DNA of 6,385 nt from Alphaproteobacteria bacterium (GTDB lineage: Bacteria; Pseudomonadota; Alphaproteobacteria; Micropepsales; Micropepsaceae): NCBI GenBank assembly GCA_003131925.1, contig PKWC01000260.1:13043-19427 (forward strand). The letters run 5' to 3'. This document shows, piece by piece, positions 5,889-6,385 of this stretch (the stretch's first letter is position 1; the number at the start of each line of letters is the position of its first letter). The position numbers and the translations under genes were made by a program. The notes beneath the pieces are model-generated. The model had not been told where the DNA came from, did not search any database, and worked only from the letters and a program-made list of their open reading frames with translations.

Positions 5889-6385
5889 GACGATCCAAGA
5901 AGTTCGGATTCAGGAGCAAGCATTTGATCTGGCCAGGCGTCGCATCATGAGCTTGATCATGGCGAGGCGGATGAAGGCGACAACGGTGCGTGCGTAGCGT
6001 TCGAAGTCACGCATCAGGCGTCGGTTCCTGCTGATCCACGCAAGTGTTCTCTCGACGATCCATCGTTTGGGTAGCACGACGAACTTGTGCAACTCGTTCC
6101 GCTTGACGACTTCGATGACCCAGTTTCCGGTGCTTGCGGCAGCCAGTGCCGCACGTGGCCCCTGGTATCCGCCATCGGCGAAGATGCGCAGGATGAAGGG
6201 CCACATGGCACGTACGCGTGGGCTGAGCACAAGCGCTGCGCCGTCGCGATCCTGAATGTCGGCAGGGTGGACGGCAACGCTCAGCAGGAGGCCGAGCGTG
6301 TCGACGAGTATATGTCTCTTGCGGCCCGTGACCTTTTTGCCGGCGTCCCCCGGATCCGGCTTCGTGTTTGGACCGGAGAGATGTC
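5887..6385 (-). mobile_element. IS5-family insertion sequence, one end and 3' part of the transposase gene
   Basis: The transposase gene defines the element; the rest lies beyond the right edge. The visible end is placed around GAGACGATC (5887-5895), about 20 bases after the stop codon and next to CTTA, compatible with the TA-type targets of IS5-family elements. The other end is needed to confirm the terminal repeat, so the boundary may be off by several bases. Confidence 0.6.
5910..6385 (-). CDS. IS5-family DDE transposase, C-terminal 157 residues (5' end beyond window)
   Basis: The frame is open from the right edge to the TGA at 5910-5912; codons start at 6383. Visible motifs in order are GKKVTGRKRHILVDTLGLLL with the first catalytic Asp (visible residue 28), RIFADGGYQG with the second Asp (70), and VVLPKRWIVERTLAWISRNRRLMRDFE with the catalytic Glu (111). 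This D-D-E arrangement and the RW-x-VERT-x-AW signature are typical of the IS5 family, which moves DNA by cut-and-paste. The portion seen has no frameshift or stop and keeps all three catalytic residues, so the enzyme could be active if the missing N-terminus is intact. Some relatives make the protein from two overlapping frames; whether that is so here cannot be seen. A GTG at 6230 is inside the gene and not a start. Confidence 0.92.
   Translation of the reverse strand, partial: HLSGPNTKPDPGDAGKKVTGRKRHILVDTLGLLLSVAVHPADIQDRDGAALVLSPRVRAMWPFILRIFADGGYQGPRAALAAASTGNWVIEVVKRNELHKFVVLPKRWIVERTLAWISRNRRLMRDFERYARTVVAFIRLAMIKLMMRRLARSNACS

Overview
The window looks like chromosomal DNA of a GC-rich proteobacterium, most likely an alphaproteobacterium. 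The reasons are a DUF6481-type coiled-coil gene, a family I associate mainly with alphaproteobacteria; short intergenic palindromes of the CCCCGC-GAAA-GCGGGG and ATGGCCCGC...GCGGGCCAT kinds; high GC in most genes; and an IS5-family transposase. The genus cannot be fixed from this sequence alone.

Layout, left to right. (1) Bases 1-1548 on the minus strand hold the first 516 codons of a large secreted BNR/Asp-box (sortilin/VPS10-like) beta-propeller protein; the gene runs off the left edge. (2) Diverging from it across 188 bp is a secreted 262-residue protein of unknown function (1737-2525), built of two homologous domains, with a CxxC motif in the first, and followed by a strong intrinsic terminator. 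(3) A lower-GC, minus-strand two-gene unit follows (3726 down to 2621): an unrecognised 121-residue protein and, with its stop and start codons overlapping by one base, an HNH (HNH_2-type) endonuclease. (4) After about 290 bp comes a small alanine/arginine/glutamate-rich coiled-coil protein, DUF6481-like (4018-4401). (5) A second copy of the secreted two-domain protein (4678-5469) is about 56% identical to the first by hand alignment and is followed by a terminator with the same hairpin. (6) Bases 5530-5909 are non-coding and carry two adjacent nested inverted-repeat elements. (7) The right end is the 3' portion of an IS5-family DDE transposase on the minus strand (5910-6385), cut by the right edge.

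The genes do not form one pathway. The coherent themes are a duplicated family of exported two-domain proteins, each copy with its own matching terminator, and accessory DNA around it: a low-GC HNH operon between the two copies, and palindromic repeats plus an IS to the right. The parts that deserve most attention are the HNH endonuclease with its translationally coupled uncharacterised partner, and the duplicated-and-internally-repeated CxxC secreted proteins. I saw no CRISPR array, rRNA or tRNA gene.
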